DNA from: Marivivens donghaensis
Lineage (GTDB): Bacteria; Pseudomonadota; Alphaproteobacteria; Rhodobacterales; Rhodobacteraceae
Length of the DNA stretch: 64,000 nucleotides
Direction: 5' to 3'
Assembly (NCBI RefSeq): GCF_023541015.1
Contig: NZ_JALNPR010000003.1
Span: forward strand, 1-64,000
This document shows positions 10,500-20,358 of the stretch, one piece after another (position 1 is the stretch's first letter; every line of letters starts with the position of its first letter). The notes under the pieces were generated by a model. It ran no database searches. It was not told where the DNA came from and worked only from the letters and a program-made list of their open reading frames with translations. The position numbers and the translations under genes were made by a program.

Positions 10500-11012
10500 A
10501 TGACCTCTGTTACCCTTGACGATATGCTCGCTGTAGCGACGCCCCAAGATGTGTTGGAGAAAGTAGAGTTAACCAATTCGCCCGTCCTCGACCAATTGGC
10601 GCGGAGCTGTGCTAAAGTCACAAAACGCCCGCATGTTAACATCTTTCTCTACTCCGCAGACGAAGTGTACACGATCGGCAGCTACAACCCTGTCTGCATG
10701 CGGATGAAACGTACGCTTTACGGGCCGATCCTTCAAAAACCGATCATAGAACTTTCTGATTTCGTTCTGCAAAGCACTCATTCGGATCCAAAAACGATTT
10801 CCGAGATGAAATCGTTCACTATGGCGACCATCAACGTCGCTGGTGAGACGGTTGGCGGTATCAGCGTCCACGATTATCAGGACTGCGCCACCCTCACAGA
10901 GTCGCAGAAGGACTTCCTTGTTCAAGCCGCCCAGCTTGCTGCCAACGTGGTCGAAACCAAAGCCAGATTAAAGACTACGCTGATGAATGCCTTTAGTCTC
11001 TCAAACTTCTAA
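10500..11012 (+). CDS. Stand-alone GAF-domain-like protein, pair A first gene
   Basis: A 170-residue soluble protein made of one GAF-like domain, with no output domain. GAF-like features are the opening helix (LDQLARSCAKVTKRPHVNIF), the VYTIGSYNP strand, the GGISVHDYQ strand and the closing helix after LTESQKDFL. GAF domains bind small ligands or chromophores or form dimers, and usually control an attached effector. It is clearly similar to the protein at 13241-13768 (GSYN/GGYN, VGGISVH/IGGIAVH, LTESQ/LTENQ, and KARL/RARL ends). The next gene starts 12 bases on. The ligand is unknown. Confidence 0.75.
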   Translation: MTSVTLDDMLAVATPQDVLEKVELTNSPVLDQLARSCAKVTKRPHVNIFLYSADEVYTIGSYNPVCMRMKRTLYGPILQKPIIELSDFVLQSTHSDPKTISEMKSFTMATINVAGETVGGISVHDYQDCATLTESQKDFLVQAAQLAANVVETKARLKTTLMNAFSLSNF

Positions 11013-11024
11013 GACTGGGCCGAT

Positions 11025-11537
11025 ATGGACATCCTCGAACTCCTCAGCAAGGCCGATAGCGAAGACGAGCTGATTAAAGTCGGGATCAGTCCGGGCGAAC
11101 ACTTTAACAACATTGCTGCTATGTTTGCCTATGCGACGGGCGCAAATATGTCGGCGATCTGGCTTGTCCTCAAAGGAGAGCAGATTCTTATTGGATCACA
11201 TAACACACCGTCACCTCTCCCAGAGCCGCATTTCCTGCACCGCGATCTCGGCGGGAAGGTCTTTTATGAAGCGATCTCTGAAGAAAGGGCTGCAGTGATT
11301 AATTACCCGCTGATCAACGGCGAATTGGCCAGCATGCGCAGCGGATATTACCTCGACATCACCTACAAAAAACAAAAGGTGGGCTATGTCGCGATGGCCT
11401 TCGAAACCCGCGTCGGAGAGCCGTCGCCCGAAATGGTCGACACCCTATTCTCTCTGCGCGACCTGACGATCTCTGTCCTGCGAGGACGCGCAAATGCCCG
11501 CAAGATCCTCGGTGAAATGCAAGCTGTGGTGCGATAA
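11025..11537 (+). CDS. Stand-alone GAF-domain-like protein, pair A second gene
   Basis: A 170-residue soluble GAF-like protein with no effector domain. Visible features are a strand MSAIWLVLKGEQILIGSHN, a YPLINGE turn, a VGYVAMAFETR strand and a C-terminal helix. It is most like the protein at 12727-13239 (AIWL, IGSH/IGGH, YPLING/HPMING, VGYVAMAFE/VGQITIGFE). It probably shares a transcript with the gene before it. Its stop lies 3 bases from the stop of the convergent tgt gene. Function is unknown; heterodimer formation with its neighbour is a guess. Confidence 0.75.
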   Translation: MDILELLSKADSEDELIKVGISPGEHFNNIAAMFAYATGANMSAIWLVLKGEQILIGSHNTPSPLPEPHFLHRDLGGKVFYEAISEERAAVINYPLINGELASMRSGYYLDITYKKQKVGYVAMAFETRVGEPSPEMVDTLFSLRDLTISVLRGRANARKILGEMQAVVR

Positions 11538-11540
11538 GCC

Positions 11541-13239
<1,699 letters not shown>

Positions 13240-13240
13240 G

Positions 13241-13768
13241 TCACGCTCCGTATGAGACAGGTTCGGAATGCAATTGATAGGCGATGAATTTCAACCGTGC
13301 CCGACGGATGACCAGTTCTTGTGCCGTCTGCGCAAGGTCTTTCAAAACGGTCCGCTGATTTTCCGTCAACGGGTCAAGGACACGCGGCGAATGCACCGCT
13401 ATGCCCCCAATCGATTGGCCCTGATACGTCATCTCACACAACGCCAACGCACGAACATCAGGCGCCAATGCACTGAAGTTGTTCCCCAATTTTAACTGAC
13501 AAATCGCATCTTCGTATTCCGCGAAACCATCTTTGAAATCGTAGTCGGGAACGGTGCGACGAACTTGACTGCGTTTGAGGTTGTAGCCACCGATAACGAC
13601 GACTTCGTTTTCCCAACATAAATACACGCTCGCCGCCGCACGATGCGAAGACATCCCAGCAAAACGAGCGATATCGTCAAAATCACCAAAGCGTTGCATC
13701 TGGAGCTGACGAAGAGCCCCAGCAATTCCATGTCGCGACACAAACCCGTCGAAAGACCATGCAAACAT
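13241..13768 (-). CDS. Stand-alone GAF-domain-like protein, pair B first gene
   Basis: A 175-residue soluble GAF-like protein, counterpart of the protein at 10500-11012. Shared features are a VIGGYN strand, an RRT turn, IGGIAVHS and a final helix after LTENQRTVL ending in RARLKF. Cysteines are present (in YLCWENE, AICQL and ALCEM) but their positions do not match those of its paralog, so a conserved free-methionine sulfoxide reductase type active site is unlikely. A GAGGG ribosome site precedes the ATG. It is probably the first gene of a unit that includes the next GAF gene and perhaps tgt. Confidence 0.75.
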   Translation of the reverse strand: MFAWSFDGFVSRHGIAGALRQLQMQRFGDFDDIARFAGMSSHRAAASVYLCWENEVVVIGGYNLKRSQVRRTVPDYDFKDGFAEYEDAICQLKLGNNFSALAPDVRALALCEMTYQGQSIGGIAVHSPRVLDPLTENQRTVLKDLAQTAQELVIRRARLKFIAYQLHSEPVSYGA

Positions 13769-13974
13769 ATCTCTACCCTCACCAGTGGTTAATATTTACC
13801 AATAAGTTGTGGCGGAAATGGGGAGAATCTCAAAAAGTTGTAGCGATCTATTTCACAATGCTACTCTGGCGCGAAATTTATTGCTACCACAGAAACAATA
13901 ACGGCGCATTGCTGGTCTTTACCCTGACGGGATTAAAACCTATATGAATGGTCAGGAATTTACAGGGCCGTGAC
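13769..13974. other. Divergent intergenic region, GAF pair B / sufT
   Basis: 206 AT-rich bases between divergent genes, expected to hold promoters for both. No operator or hairpin stands out. A short in-frame ATG extension of sufT at 13948 was not used. Confidence 0.4.
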
Positions 13975-14337
13975 ATGACTGACTCTCAAGCCAAACTCGA
14001 AGGCACACCGCTGATCGAACCATCGACAACTGATCACCCGCTTTATGACGGCGTGGTAGAGGCGTGCCGCACCGTGTTTGACCCCGAAATTCCAGTGAAT
14101 ATCTTTGATCTTGGTCTGGTCTATACGATCAAGATTAATGACGAAAATGATGTTAAGATCATCATGACCCTCACCGCCCCCGGCTGCCCTGTGGCAGGCG
14201 AGATGCCCGGTTGGCTCTACGACGCGATCAGCCCCGTGGCTGGCGTTAAATCCGTCGACGTGGAACTGACATGGGAACCCCAGTGGGGCATGGACATGAT
14301 GAGCGACGAGGCCCGTCTCGAACTGGGCTTTATGTAA
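13975..14337 (+). CDS. sufT: SufT-type Fe-S assembly protein (MIP18/DUF59)
   Basis: A 120-residue protein with the DUF59 domain: FDPEIPVNIFDLGLVY followed by TAPGCPVAGEMP with C71, the conserved cysteine. The end EPQWGMDMMSDEARLELGF is typical of SufT. It helps mature Fe-S proteins. It is followed by an A-type carrier gene, as at the end of many alphaproteobacterial suf operons, but sufBCDS are not here. I chose the ATG at 13975 because AGGG lies upstream; the ATG at 13948 has no ribosome site. Confidence 0.9.
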   Translation: MTDSQAKLEGTPLIEPSTTDHPLYDGVVEACRTVFDPEIPVNIFDLGLVYTIKINDENDVKIIMTLTAPGCPVAGEMPGWLYDAISPVAGVKSVDVELTWEPQWGMDMMSDEARLELGFM

Positions 14338-14373
14338 GCTGACCGCCCCGCTGCAAGGGGCAAGGAGAGACCG

Positions 14374-14739
14374 ATGTTCGGCATTCCTGGCAAACAGGCC
14401 GTAACCATTACCGACCGCGCTGCGGCGCAAATCGCGAAACTGATGGTCAAGGATGGGCATCAAGGGCTGCGCATTGGCGTTAAAAAGGGCGGCTGCGCGG
14501 GCATGGAATACACCATGGACTACGTGGACGAGGTGAACCCGCTCGACGAGGTCGTCGAACAGGGCGGCGCCCGTGTCATGATCGCACCGATGGCGCAGAT
14601 GTTCCTCTTTGGGACAGAGATCGACTACGAGGTCTCGCTCCTCGAATCTGGGTTCAAATTCAAAAACCCGAACGTTGTGGATGCCTGCGGCTGCGGCGAG
14701 TCGATCAAATTCGACGAAAACCTCACGCAATCGGAATGA
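14374..14739 (+). CDS. sufA: A-type Fe-S cluster carrier (SufA/IscA-like)
   Basis: A 121-residue HesB/IscA-family protein. The three cluster ligands are present: C41 in KKGGCAGM and C105, C107 in DACGCGES. It transfers Fe-S clusters to target enzymes in the cytosol. It lies 36 bases after sufT and overlaps the next gene by 4 bases, so all three probably form one unit. A second A-type carrier, ErpA-like, lies at 49322-49648. The SufA label is by context and could equally be IscA. Confidence 0.88.
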   Translation: MFGIPGKQAVTITDRAAAQIAKLMVKDGHQGLRIGVKKGGCAGMEYTMDYVDEVNPLDEVVEQGGARVMIAPMAQMFLFGTEIDYEVSLLESGFKFKNPNVVDACGCGESIKFDENLTQSE

Positions 14740-15047
14740 GCATTTCTGACGAGGATATCGCATTCGCTCACGAACTCTACGCGGGCGTCGGAAAAATCAC
14801 GCATCGGAAAATGATGGGTGGGCTGTCGATCTATGCGGACGGCCAGATTTTCGCGATCATCAATGCCGAAGGTCGCTATTACCTCAAGGCCTCTGGCGAC
14901 TTTGCCGAAACTCTTGCCGCGGAAGGTTCAGAAAAGTTCCGCACCGAAGATGGCCGCGAAATGAATTACTGGACCCTGCCCGATGACGCGCTGGACGATC
15001 CAGATCTTGCCTCTGACTGGGGTCGCCGCGCCCTACGCGCGCTTTAG
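14736..15047 (+). CDS. TfoX/Sxy N-terminal-domain protein
   Basis: A 103-residue protein that fits the TfoX N-terminal domain: a basic early turn THRKMMGGLSIYADGQIFAII and a YYLKASGDF strand. Full-length TfoX/Sxy controls competence in gammaproteobacteria. Short proteins with only this domain are common in alphaproteobacteria and their role is not established. The start overlaps the sufA stop by 4 bases. Its 3' end overlaps the convergent oxygenase gene by 15 bases. Confidence 0.85.
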   Translation: MSISDEDIAFAHELYAGVGKITHRKMMGGLSIYADGQIFAIINAEGRYYLKASGDFAETLAAEGSEKFRTEDGREMNYWTLPDDALDDPDLASDWGRRALRAL

Positions 15048-15950
15048 GTGCAGGTAGGTTTCATCGAACCGTTTCTGCAAATGATCAACGGCACGGATCA
15101 CTTTGCCTGACCCAATCGGCGCAACATTGGTGTCGTGGTTCGGGTTAAAGAACAACGGCACCGAAATCCGTTCATGATCCTGACCAACCACACGGTGCGG
15201 GGTCGCAACAACACGACCATCGGTCCACATTTCTAGCATCTCACCAAAGTTGATGATGAAATCACCGGGCTCAGCGCTGACCGCGATCCAACCACCACCG
15301 CGCTGACGCACCTCCAACCCATCCGACCCGTCCGTGGCAAGGAGCGTCAGGCAGCCATAATCCGTATGTGTGCCGATGCCAAAATCCTTTTCGGTCGCCC
15401 ACTCGGGCCGCTCTGGATAGAAATTCCCGCGCAACAGAGCCATTGGGGTGGAGAATTTATCGGTGAAATAATCCCGATCTTCGCCAATCGCACCAGCAAC
15501 CGATTTCAGTAAATCAAGGGCAAAACTCGTCGCATCGCGGTAATAGCCGCGCAGAAGATCGGCAAAATCAGCGGGCGTTTCGGGCCACTGGTTCGGCGCA
15601 TAGGCCGACACCTCGGACAGAGGATCACCCGCAGGCAATTCCAAACCACAGTCGAACACCTGTTTGTAGTCAGGGTTCGCATCAGGATCGACCTGTTCAG
15701 ACCCAGCCGCCCCCCATCCACGGTTCGACCCCGTTTTTGCCATATCCACCGCTTCTTTGGCCGCGGCAGGCAGATGGAAAAACTGGCGGTAGCCTTCGAT
15801 GACCTCACGCACGCGATCACCTGAAATCGGTGTGTTGTAGATGGTCAGGAACCCGACATCCGACGCACCTACTCGCACATCCGCGATGGCCTTTGCATGG
15901 CCCTCGTGTGTGGGATCGATCAAGGCTGCGGCGTCAATACGCGGGATCAT
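15033..15950 (-). CDS. Isopenicillin-N-synthase-like 2OG/Fe(II) oxygenase
   Basis: A 305-residue non-heme iron oxygenase. The N-terminal DIOX_N region (1 to about 120) is followed by the double-stranded beta-helix core. Iron ligands are HTDYG (His-x-Asp) and a distal His in the TPHRVVGQDHERISVPLFF segment, whose RxS motif would bind 2-oxoglutarate. Relatives oxidise varied small molecules, so a substrate cannot be named. There is no biosynthetic cluster around it; it stands alone between TfoX-like and tpiA. Confidence 0.88.
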   Translation of the reverse strand: MIPRIDAAALIDPTHEGHAKAIADVRVGASDVGFLTIYNTPISGDRVREVIEGYRQFFHLPAAAKEAVDMAKTGSNRGWGAAGSEQVDPDANPDYKQVFDCGLELPAGDPLSEVSAYAPNQWPETPADFADLLRGYYRDATSFALDLLKSVAGAIGEDRDYFTDKFSTPMALLRGNFYPERPEWATEKDFGIGTHTDYGCLTLLATDGSDGLEVRQRGGGWIAVSAEPGDFIINFGEMLEMWTDGRVVATPHRVVGQDHERISVPLFFNPNHDTNVAPIGSGKVIRAVDHLQKRFDETYLHLKRA

Positions 15951-16067
15951 AGCACTCTCCGGTTTACGTTGGGGCGCGTTTTTTAAGATATGGCCAGCGA
16001 ACGCAAGGGCTTTTCCATTCTCGCGGCAGTTGCTAACCCTAGTTCAACCATATTTGAGGAGACCCCC

Positions 16068-16817
16068 ATGCGCCGCAAACTCGCCGCCGGAAACTGGAAA
16101 ATGAACGGAACCGGAGGCAGCCTGGCTGAGGTCACCGCCCTCGTTGCGGCCTACCCTGCGCCCAAAGTGGACCTCCTCCTCTGCCCGCCGGCTACGCTTG
16201 TTGCGCGTATGGCGGACACGGCGAAGGGCAGCGCGATTACGGTTGGTGGTCAGGATTGCCACGCAAAATCGAACGGCGCCCATACAGGCGATATTTCTGC
16301 CGAGATGCTGATTGATGCAGGCGCATCTCACGTGATCCTCGGCCACTCTGAGCGCCGCACCGATCACGGTGAAACAGACGCCATCGTTCTGGCAAAATCA
16401 GAAGCCGCGATTGCCGCTGGCCTGATCGTTGTGATCTGTATCGGTGAAACGCTCGACGAACGCGAAGGCGGTAAGACGCTTGATGTGGTCGGCACGCAAC
16501 TCTCTGGATCGACCCCCGATGCCGCGACAGGTGCGAATACCGTGATCGCTTACGAACCCGTTTGGGCGATTGGCACGGGCAAGGTTCCGACCCTCGACCA
16601 AATCGCCGAAGTGCACGGCTTTATCCGTGCGGAACTGGTGAAACGGTTTGGCGATGCGGGCAATGCGTTCCGCGTGCTTTACGGTGGTTCTGTAAAACCT
16701 TCGAATGCAGCAGAGATTTTCGCGGTTCAGGATGTGGACGGTGCCTTAGTCGGTGGCGCGAGCCTCAAGGCCGCAGACTTTGGCGGGATCATCGACGCGC
16801 TCGAAGCTGCCGTTTAA
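16068..16817 (+). CDS. tpiA: Triosephosphate isomerase
   Basis: A 249-residue TIM-barrel enzyme interconverting dihydroxyacetone phosphate and glyceraldehyde 3-phosphate. It shows AGNWKMNG with the catalytic Lys, ILGHSERR with the catalytic His, [12 protein letters not shown] with the catalytic Glu, and the phosphate-binding LYGGSVKP and [10 protein letters not shown]. The start at 16068 follows GAGGAG. In this genome it would also handle triose phosphate made by the Entner-Doudoroff enzymes encoded near 60-63 kb. A hairpin terminator follows. Confidence 0.97.
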   Translation: MRRKLAAGNWKMNGTGGSLAEVTALVAAYPAPKVDLLLCPPATLVARMADTAKGSAITVGGQDCHAKSNGAHTGDISAEMLIDAGASHVILGHSERRTDHGETDAIVLAKSEAAIAAGLIVVICIGETLDEREGGKTLDVVGTQLSGSTPDAATGANTVIAYEPVWAIGTGKVPTLDQIAEVHGFIRAELVKRFGDAGNAFRVLYGGSVKPSNAAEIFAVQDVDGALVGGASLKAADFGGIIDALEAAV

Positions 16818-16840
16818 TTCCCCTACCCCATCCAATGAAA

Positions 16841-16864
16841 AACGGCGCCCCGAGAGGCGCCGTT
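16841..16864. terminator. Bidirectional terminator tpiA / dctM
   Basis: Perfect 9-bp stem AACGGCGCC/GGCGCCGTT with a 6-base loop, placed between the convergent stops of tpiA and dctM. The T run is better on the minus strand (GTTTTTC), so it is strongest for the dct operon. Confidence 0.85.
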
Positions 16865-16871
16865 TGTGGTT

Positions 16872-18293
16872 TTAGCGGACCACAATCTCTGGTCCCATCA
16901 GACTGGTCGGCAAGACCGTCGAAATCCAAGGGACGTAGGTGATCAGGATCAAGAAGACAAAGAGCACAGCGAGGAACGGCAGTGCTGCCTTGACCACTTT
17001 CATCATCGGCATCCCTGCCACGCCCGAGGTCACAAAGAGGTTCAGACCAACGGGAGGGGTGATCATACCGATCTCCATGTTCACGACCATGATGATACCG
17101 AGGTGGATCGGGTCGATGCCCAGCTCCATCGCAATCGGGAACACCAGCGGCGCAACGATCACGATCAGACCCGACGGCTCCATGAACTGACCACCGATCA
17201 GCAAGATCACGTTCACCATGATCAGGAACATGATCGGGCCAAAGCCAGCGTCGAGCATCATCCCCGCGATATGCTGCGGGATTTGTTCGTCGGTCAGAAC
17301 GTGTTTCAGGATCAGTGCGTTCGCGATGATGAACATCAATGTGATGGTCAGCTTACCGGAGTCGAGCAAGGTGCGGCGGGTGTCCTTGTGAAAGAACGCC
17401 GTGACCAAAGCTTGCGGTTTCTTCCAAAGCGGGATCGCACCGTTTTCGTCCGCCAGAGGGCCCATGTCGCGGTAGATAAAGGTCGCAACGATGAACGAAT
17501 AGATCGCAGCAACGGCAGCAGCCTCGGTCGGGGTGAACGCGCCACCTTTCCAGTAGAACAGGCTCGCCCCTTCTTCAAAGCGGATCCACGGGTGGCCATA
17601 GATACCGCCCATAATGATCACGATCAGCAACAGACCCCAGAGCGCATCTTTGAACGACGCGCCGATCTCGCCCCAGCCCTGCCATTCGCCCTTGGGCATG
17701 TTTTTCACACGCGCCATGACGTAGATGGTGACCATGAGCATGACGCCAGCCAAAATGCCCGGGATCACACCAGCGAGGAACATACGACCAACCGATACGT
17801 CGGTCGCAGAGGCGTAAACCACCATAACGATCGACGGCGGGATCAGGATGCCCAAGGTGCCTGCGTTACAGATCACGCCTGCCGCGAATTCCTTGGTGTA
17901 GCCAACCTGACGCATCGCTGCGATCACGATGGAACCAATCGCAACCACGGTCGCAGGCGAAGAGCCCGACAGAGCCGCGAACATCATACAGGCGAAGACG
18001 CCCGCAATCGCCAGACCGCCCTGCATGTGACCCACGCAAGCAACCGAGAAACGGATGATGCGCTTTGCCACGCCACCCGTCGACATGAACGACGATGCGA
18101 GGATGAAGAACGGGATCGCCAAGAGCGTATAGTGCCCCGCCATCGCCTGATACATCGACTGCGCCACAGAGGCGAGCGAGGTCTCAGAGAAGAACAGCAG
18201 GAACAGGATCGACGAGAAGCCCAGCGACACCGCAATCGGTGCGCCCAAGAGCAACAGCCCGACGATCATCAAAAAGAGGAGTGCGACGGTCAT
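16872..18293 (-). CDS. dctM: TRAP transporter large permease DctM
   Basis: A 473-residue polytopic inner-membrane protein with about 12 hydrophobic segments. It is the ion-coupled permease of a TRAP dicarboxylate transporter. Recognisable stretches are GLLLLGAPIAVSLGFSS at the N terminus and the conserved LIPPSIVMVVYAS turn. The start at 18293 lies 4 bases after the dctQ stop; an in-frame ATG at 18338 would lie inside dctQ. A long loop around 250-320, with charged residues, is larger than in minimal DctM proteins. Confidence 0.95.
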   Translation of the reverse strand: MTVALLFLMIVGLLLLGAPIAVSLGFSSILFLLFFSETSLASVAQSMYQAMAGHYTLLAIPFFILASSFMSTGGVAKRIIRFSVACVGHMQGGLAIAGVFACMMFAALSGSSPATVVAIGSIVIAAMRQVGYTKEFAAGVICNAGTLGILIPPSIVMVVYASATDVSVGRMFLAGVIPGILAGVMLMVTIYVMARVKNMPKGEWQGWGEIGASFKDALWGLLLIVIIMGGIYGHPWIRFEEGASLFYWKGGAFTPTEAAAVAAIYSFIVATFIYRDMGPLADENGAIPLWKKPQALVTAFFHKDTRRTLLDSGKLTITLMFIIANALILKHVLTDEQIPQHIAGMMLDAGFGPIMFLIMVNVILLIGGQFMEPSGLIVIVAPLVFPIAMELGIDPIHLGIIMVVNMEIGMITPPVGLNLFVTSGVAGMPMMKVVKAALPFLAVLFVFLILITYVPWISTVLPTSLMGPEIVVR

Positions 18294-18297
18294 CGGA

Positions 18298-18978
18298 TCA
18301 GTTCTCCTTGTTGAGGGCCGCGACTTCTTCGACGGCATCCTCGGCTTCGTGGCTGACGATCAGCGAACCGTCACCGGCCTTGATCAGACGCAGGGTGGCT
18401 TCGATCACACGAACAACCATCAGGAATGCGCCGAACGGCAGAATGAAATACGGAACAAGGCGGGGCATCTTTTCGTAGGGTTCGCCTACGTTAAAGGTGT
18501 TTTCCAGCCAGCCTTGCAGGAACGGGATCGGGATCTGCTCGGTTTCATACCAGCCCTGATCGCGGGTGTTTTCGAACCCTGTAGGGAACCAACGCCCACT
18601 CGTCGCGTCAAAGCCCGCAAACGGCGCCCAGTAATCCCAAGCCCCTTTGAGCAAGAGCAGCATATACGCCAAGGTGATCAGAGCCGCCGCCAACGACATA
18701 ACGAACCGAACACGCGGGTTCACGATCGCCAAAATAGCGTCCACGCCCAAATGCATCGTCACCTTGAAACCATAGCTGATGCCAAACAACACAAGCCACG
18801 CAAACAGGATCAAAACCAGCTCAAGCCCCCAGATCAACTGAGAGTTAAATGCATATCGCAGCACCACGTTCGCAAAAGTCACCAATGTCATCAGCCCCAA
18901 GAGGAGCGCGATAAAGGTCTCTTCGAATTCGTGGATTGCCCGCGATACGGGCCCCTTGGGCACATATTTTGTCGCCAT
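18298..18978 (-). CDS. dctQ: TRAP transporter small permease DctQ
   Basis: A 226-residue membrane protein with four predicted segments (about 20-40, 54-72, 88-112 and 175-200). It has the DctQ features FANVVLRYAF and TMHLGVDAIL. It pairs with DctM in the membrane. The loop between TM3 and TM4 (about 113-172) is long and carries aromatic and charged residues. The gene is separated from dctP by a hairpin with a T run, which probably lowers its expression relative to the binding protein. Confidence 0.92.
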   Translation of the reverse strand: MATKYVPKGPVSRAIHEFEETFIALLLGLMTLVTFANVVLRYAFNSQLIWGLELVLILFAWLVLFGISYGFKVTMHLGVDAILAIVNPRVRFVMSLAAALITLAYMLLLLKGAWDYWAPFAGFDATSGRWFPTGFENTRDQGWYETEQIPIPFLQGWLENTFNVGEPYEKMPRLVPYFILPFGAFLMVVRVIEATLRLIKAGDGSLIVSHEAEDAVEEVAALNKEN

Positions 18979-19003
18979 GACAGTCCCCTACACCATTGGA
19001 TGT

Positions 19004-19034
19004 AAAAAAGGCGGGCACCAGTGCAGCGCCCGCC
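19004..19034 (-). terminator. Intercistronic attenuator-type hairpin between dctP and dctQ
   Basis: On the minus strand, GGCGGGC pairs with GCCCGCC across an 11-base loop and TTTTTT follows. It sits between dctP and dctQ. Partial termination or 3'-end protection here would give more DctP than permease, as is usual for binding-protein operons. Confidence 0.7.
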
Positions 19035-19070
19035 GATAGAGTTGGGCCAGCCAAAGCCAGCCCAGATAGA

Positions 19071-20087
19071 TTAGCCGCCGAACTGTGCGTTGAATGCCTG
19101 TGCAGCGTCGATGTTTTCTTGGCCTACGTCCTCAAGGAACTTCGCCCAAACCGGCTGCATCGCATCAACCCAAGCCTGACGCTGTTCAGGTGTCAGAACG
19201 CGGATTTCGCCGCCAGCATCGAGGATCGCCTGACGTGCTTCTGCGTCGACTTGGCCAACAGCAGCGTTACGCTCGGTGGTCACTTCGTTAAAGATGGTCA
19301 TGAACTGATCACGGGTTGCCGGATCAAGGCTGTCGAGCCAGTCAACCGAAGCCACAACGAGGTAGTCGAGAACACCGTGGTTGGTTTCAGTGGTGCCGTC
19401 CTGAACCTCAAAGAACTTCTGACCGTAAACGTTCGACCAGGTGTTCTCTTGACCGTCAACAACGCCGGTTTGCAGAGCGCCGTAAACTTCGGAGAATGCC
19501 ATCGGCTGCGGAGACGCGTTCAGCGCTTCCATCTGAGCAACCAGAACGTCCGAGGTCTGAACGCGGAATTTCAGGCCAGCTGCGTCCTCTGGGGCGATCA
19601 GCGGAACGTTCGCCGAGAACTGCTTCAGACCGTTGTGCCAGAAGCCCAGACCCTGCAGGCCGCGGCGCTGCATGGAGTCGAGCATTGCCTGACCAGTGTC
19701 AGACGACTGGAACGCGTCAACAGCTTCGATGTTCACGAACATGAACGGAAGGTCGAAGATGCGGAATTGCTTGGTGAAGGTTTCGAACTTCGACAGCGAC
19801 GGTGCTGCGAGCTGAACGTCACCCTGAAGCATTGCTTCGAGAACTTGGTCATCGTTGTAGAGGGTCGAGTTCGGGTAAACTTCGACGCACATGGTGCCGT
19901 CCATCTCAGCGTTTACACGCGACTGGAGCAGGCTCGCAGCGATCCCCTTGGGGTGCTTGTCGGTGTTGGTCACGTGCGCGAATTTGACGACGATCTCGCC
20001 TTCATCACAGCCCATCGGGTCAGCGTAAGCAGCGTTTGCAGCAACAGCCAAAGCAGCGGCAGATACCGCGTATTTCATGAATTTCAT
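19071..20087 (-). CDS. dctP: TRAP C4-dicarboxylate-binding protein DctP
   Basis: A 338-residue periplasmic solute receptor. The start at 20087 follows GGAGGAAC and gives a clean signal peptide (MKFMKYAVSAAALAVAANAA), cut after AYA around residue 22. DctP-family features are KFAHVTNTDKHPKGIAA, LPFMF near the middle, and the ligand-binding Arg in KFRVQTSDV. The Arg and the neighbouring dctBD genes support C4-dicarboxylates such as succinate, malate and fumarate. Two cysteines (near 27 and 67) might form a disulfide in the periplasm. Confidence 0.95.
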   Translation of the reverse strand: MKFMKYAVSAAALAVAANAAYADPMGCDEGEIVVKFAHVTNTDKHPKGIAASLLQSRVNAEMDGTMCVEVYPNSTLYNDDQVLEAMLQGDVQLAAPSLSKFETFTKQFRIFDLPFMFVNIEAVDAFQSSDTGQAMLDSMQRRGLQGLGFWHNGLKQFSANVPLIAPEDAAGLKFRVQTSDVLVAQMEALNASPQPMAFSEVYGALQTGVVDGQENTWSNVYGQKFFEVQDGTTETNHGVLDYLVVASVDWLDSLDPATRDQFMTIFNEVTTERNAAVGQVDAEARQAILDAGGEIRVLTPEQRQAWVDAMQPVWAKFLEDVGQENIDAAQAFNAQFGG

Positions 20088-20217
20088 TTGTTCCTCCCAA
20101 AGGATATTCGAACGCCCAATAAGGGCGGGTGGCATTAAAAAGCGTCAGCTAGGCACAGCACGCAAGGCTATATTGCGCATGACGCATGCGTCCAAATTAA
20201 CCTATTGTTTACAGTAA

Positions 20218-20233
20218 GTTGACAGCAGTCAAC
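20218..20233. promoter_or_regulatory. Inverted repeat upstream of dctP
   Basis: Perfect 6-bp inverted repeat GTTGAC-AGCA-GTCAAC. It is unlike the two sites further upstream, so a second regulator may bind here, or it may overlap the promoter. Confidence 0.4.
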
Positions 20234-20263
20234 TTTCGCACACACCCATTCTGCAGATGCAAA

Positions 20264-20281
20264 GTGGCGGAAATCCACACA
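20264..20281. promoter_or_regulatory. Candidate DctD site, proximal imperfect copy
   Basis: Matches the distal site at 14 of 18 positions and keeps the core GCGGAAATCC. It starts 34 bases from the distal copy, close to three helical turns. Confidence 0.55.
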
Positions 20282-20297
20282 CACCGTTAGCGCCAGA

Positions 20298-20315
20298 TGT
20301 GCGGAAATCCGCACA
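20298..20315. promoter_or_regulatory. Candidate DctD site, distal perfect palindrome
   Basis: Perfect palindrome TGTGCGGA-AA-TCCGCACA upstream of dctP. Paired DctD sites upstream of dicarboxylate transport genes are known in rhizobia, and this arrangement with a nearby dctBD fits. Confidence 0.65.
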
Positions 20316-20358
20316 CCCCGAAGGCTGAGTGAATCACCAAAAAGATATCAGTTTGTGA

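Larger units (their letters stand above)
20088..20358. promoter_or_regulatory. dctP control region
   Basis: 271 bases between dctD and dctP. It holds two related palindromic sites (20264-20281 and 20298-20315) and a separate inverted repeat (20218-20233). I searched the minus strand by eye for a TGGCAC-N5-TTGC sigma-54 promoter and did not find one. Confidence 0.6.

Noticed and set aside
16866-18314. 482-codon + strand frame opposite dctM
   Set aside because: Very rich in His, Asp and Arg, the mirror of a hydrophobic membrane protein; clearly a shadow.
18996-20138. 380-codon + strand frame opposite dctP
   Set aside because: Shadow of dctP, which has a signal peptide, a ribosome site and family features.
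20088-20263. Sigma-54 promoter upstream of dctP
   Set aside because: I scanned the minus strand for TGGCAC-N5-TTGC with GG and GC at the correct spacing and found no acceptable match.
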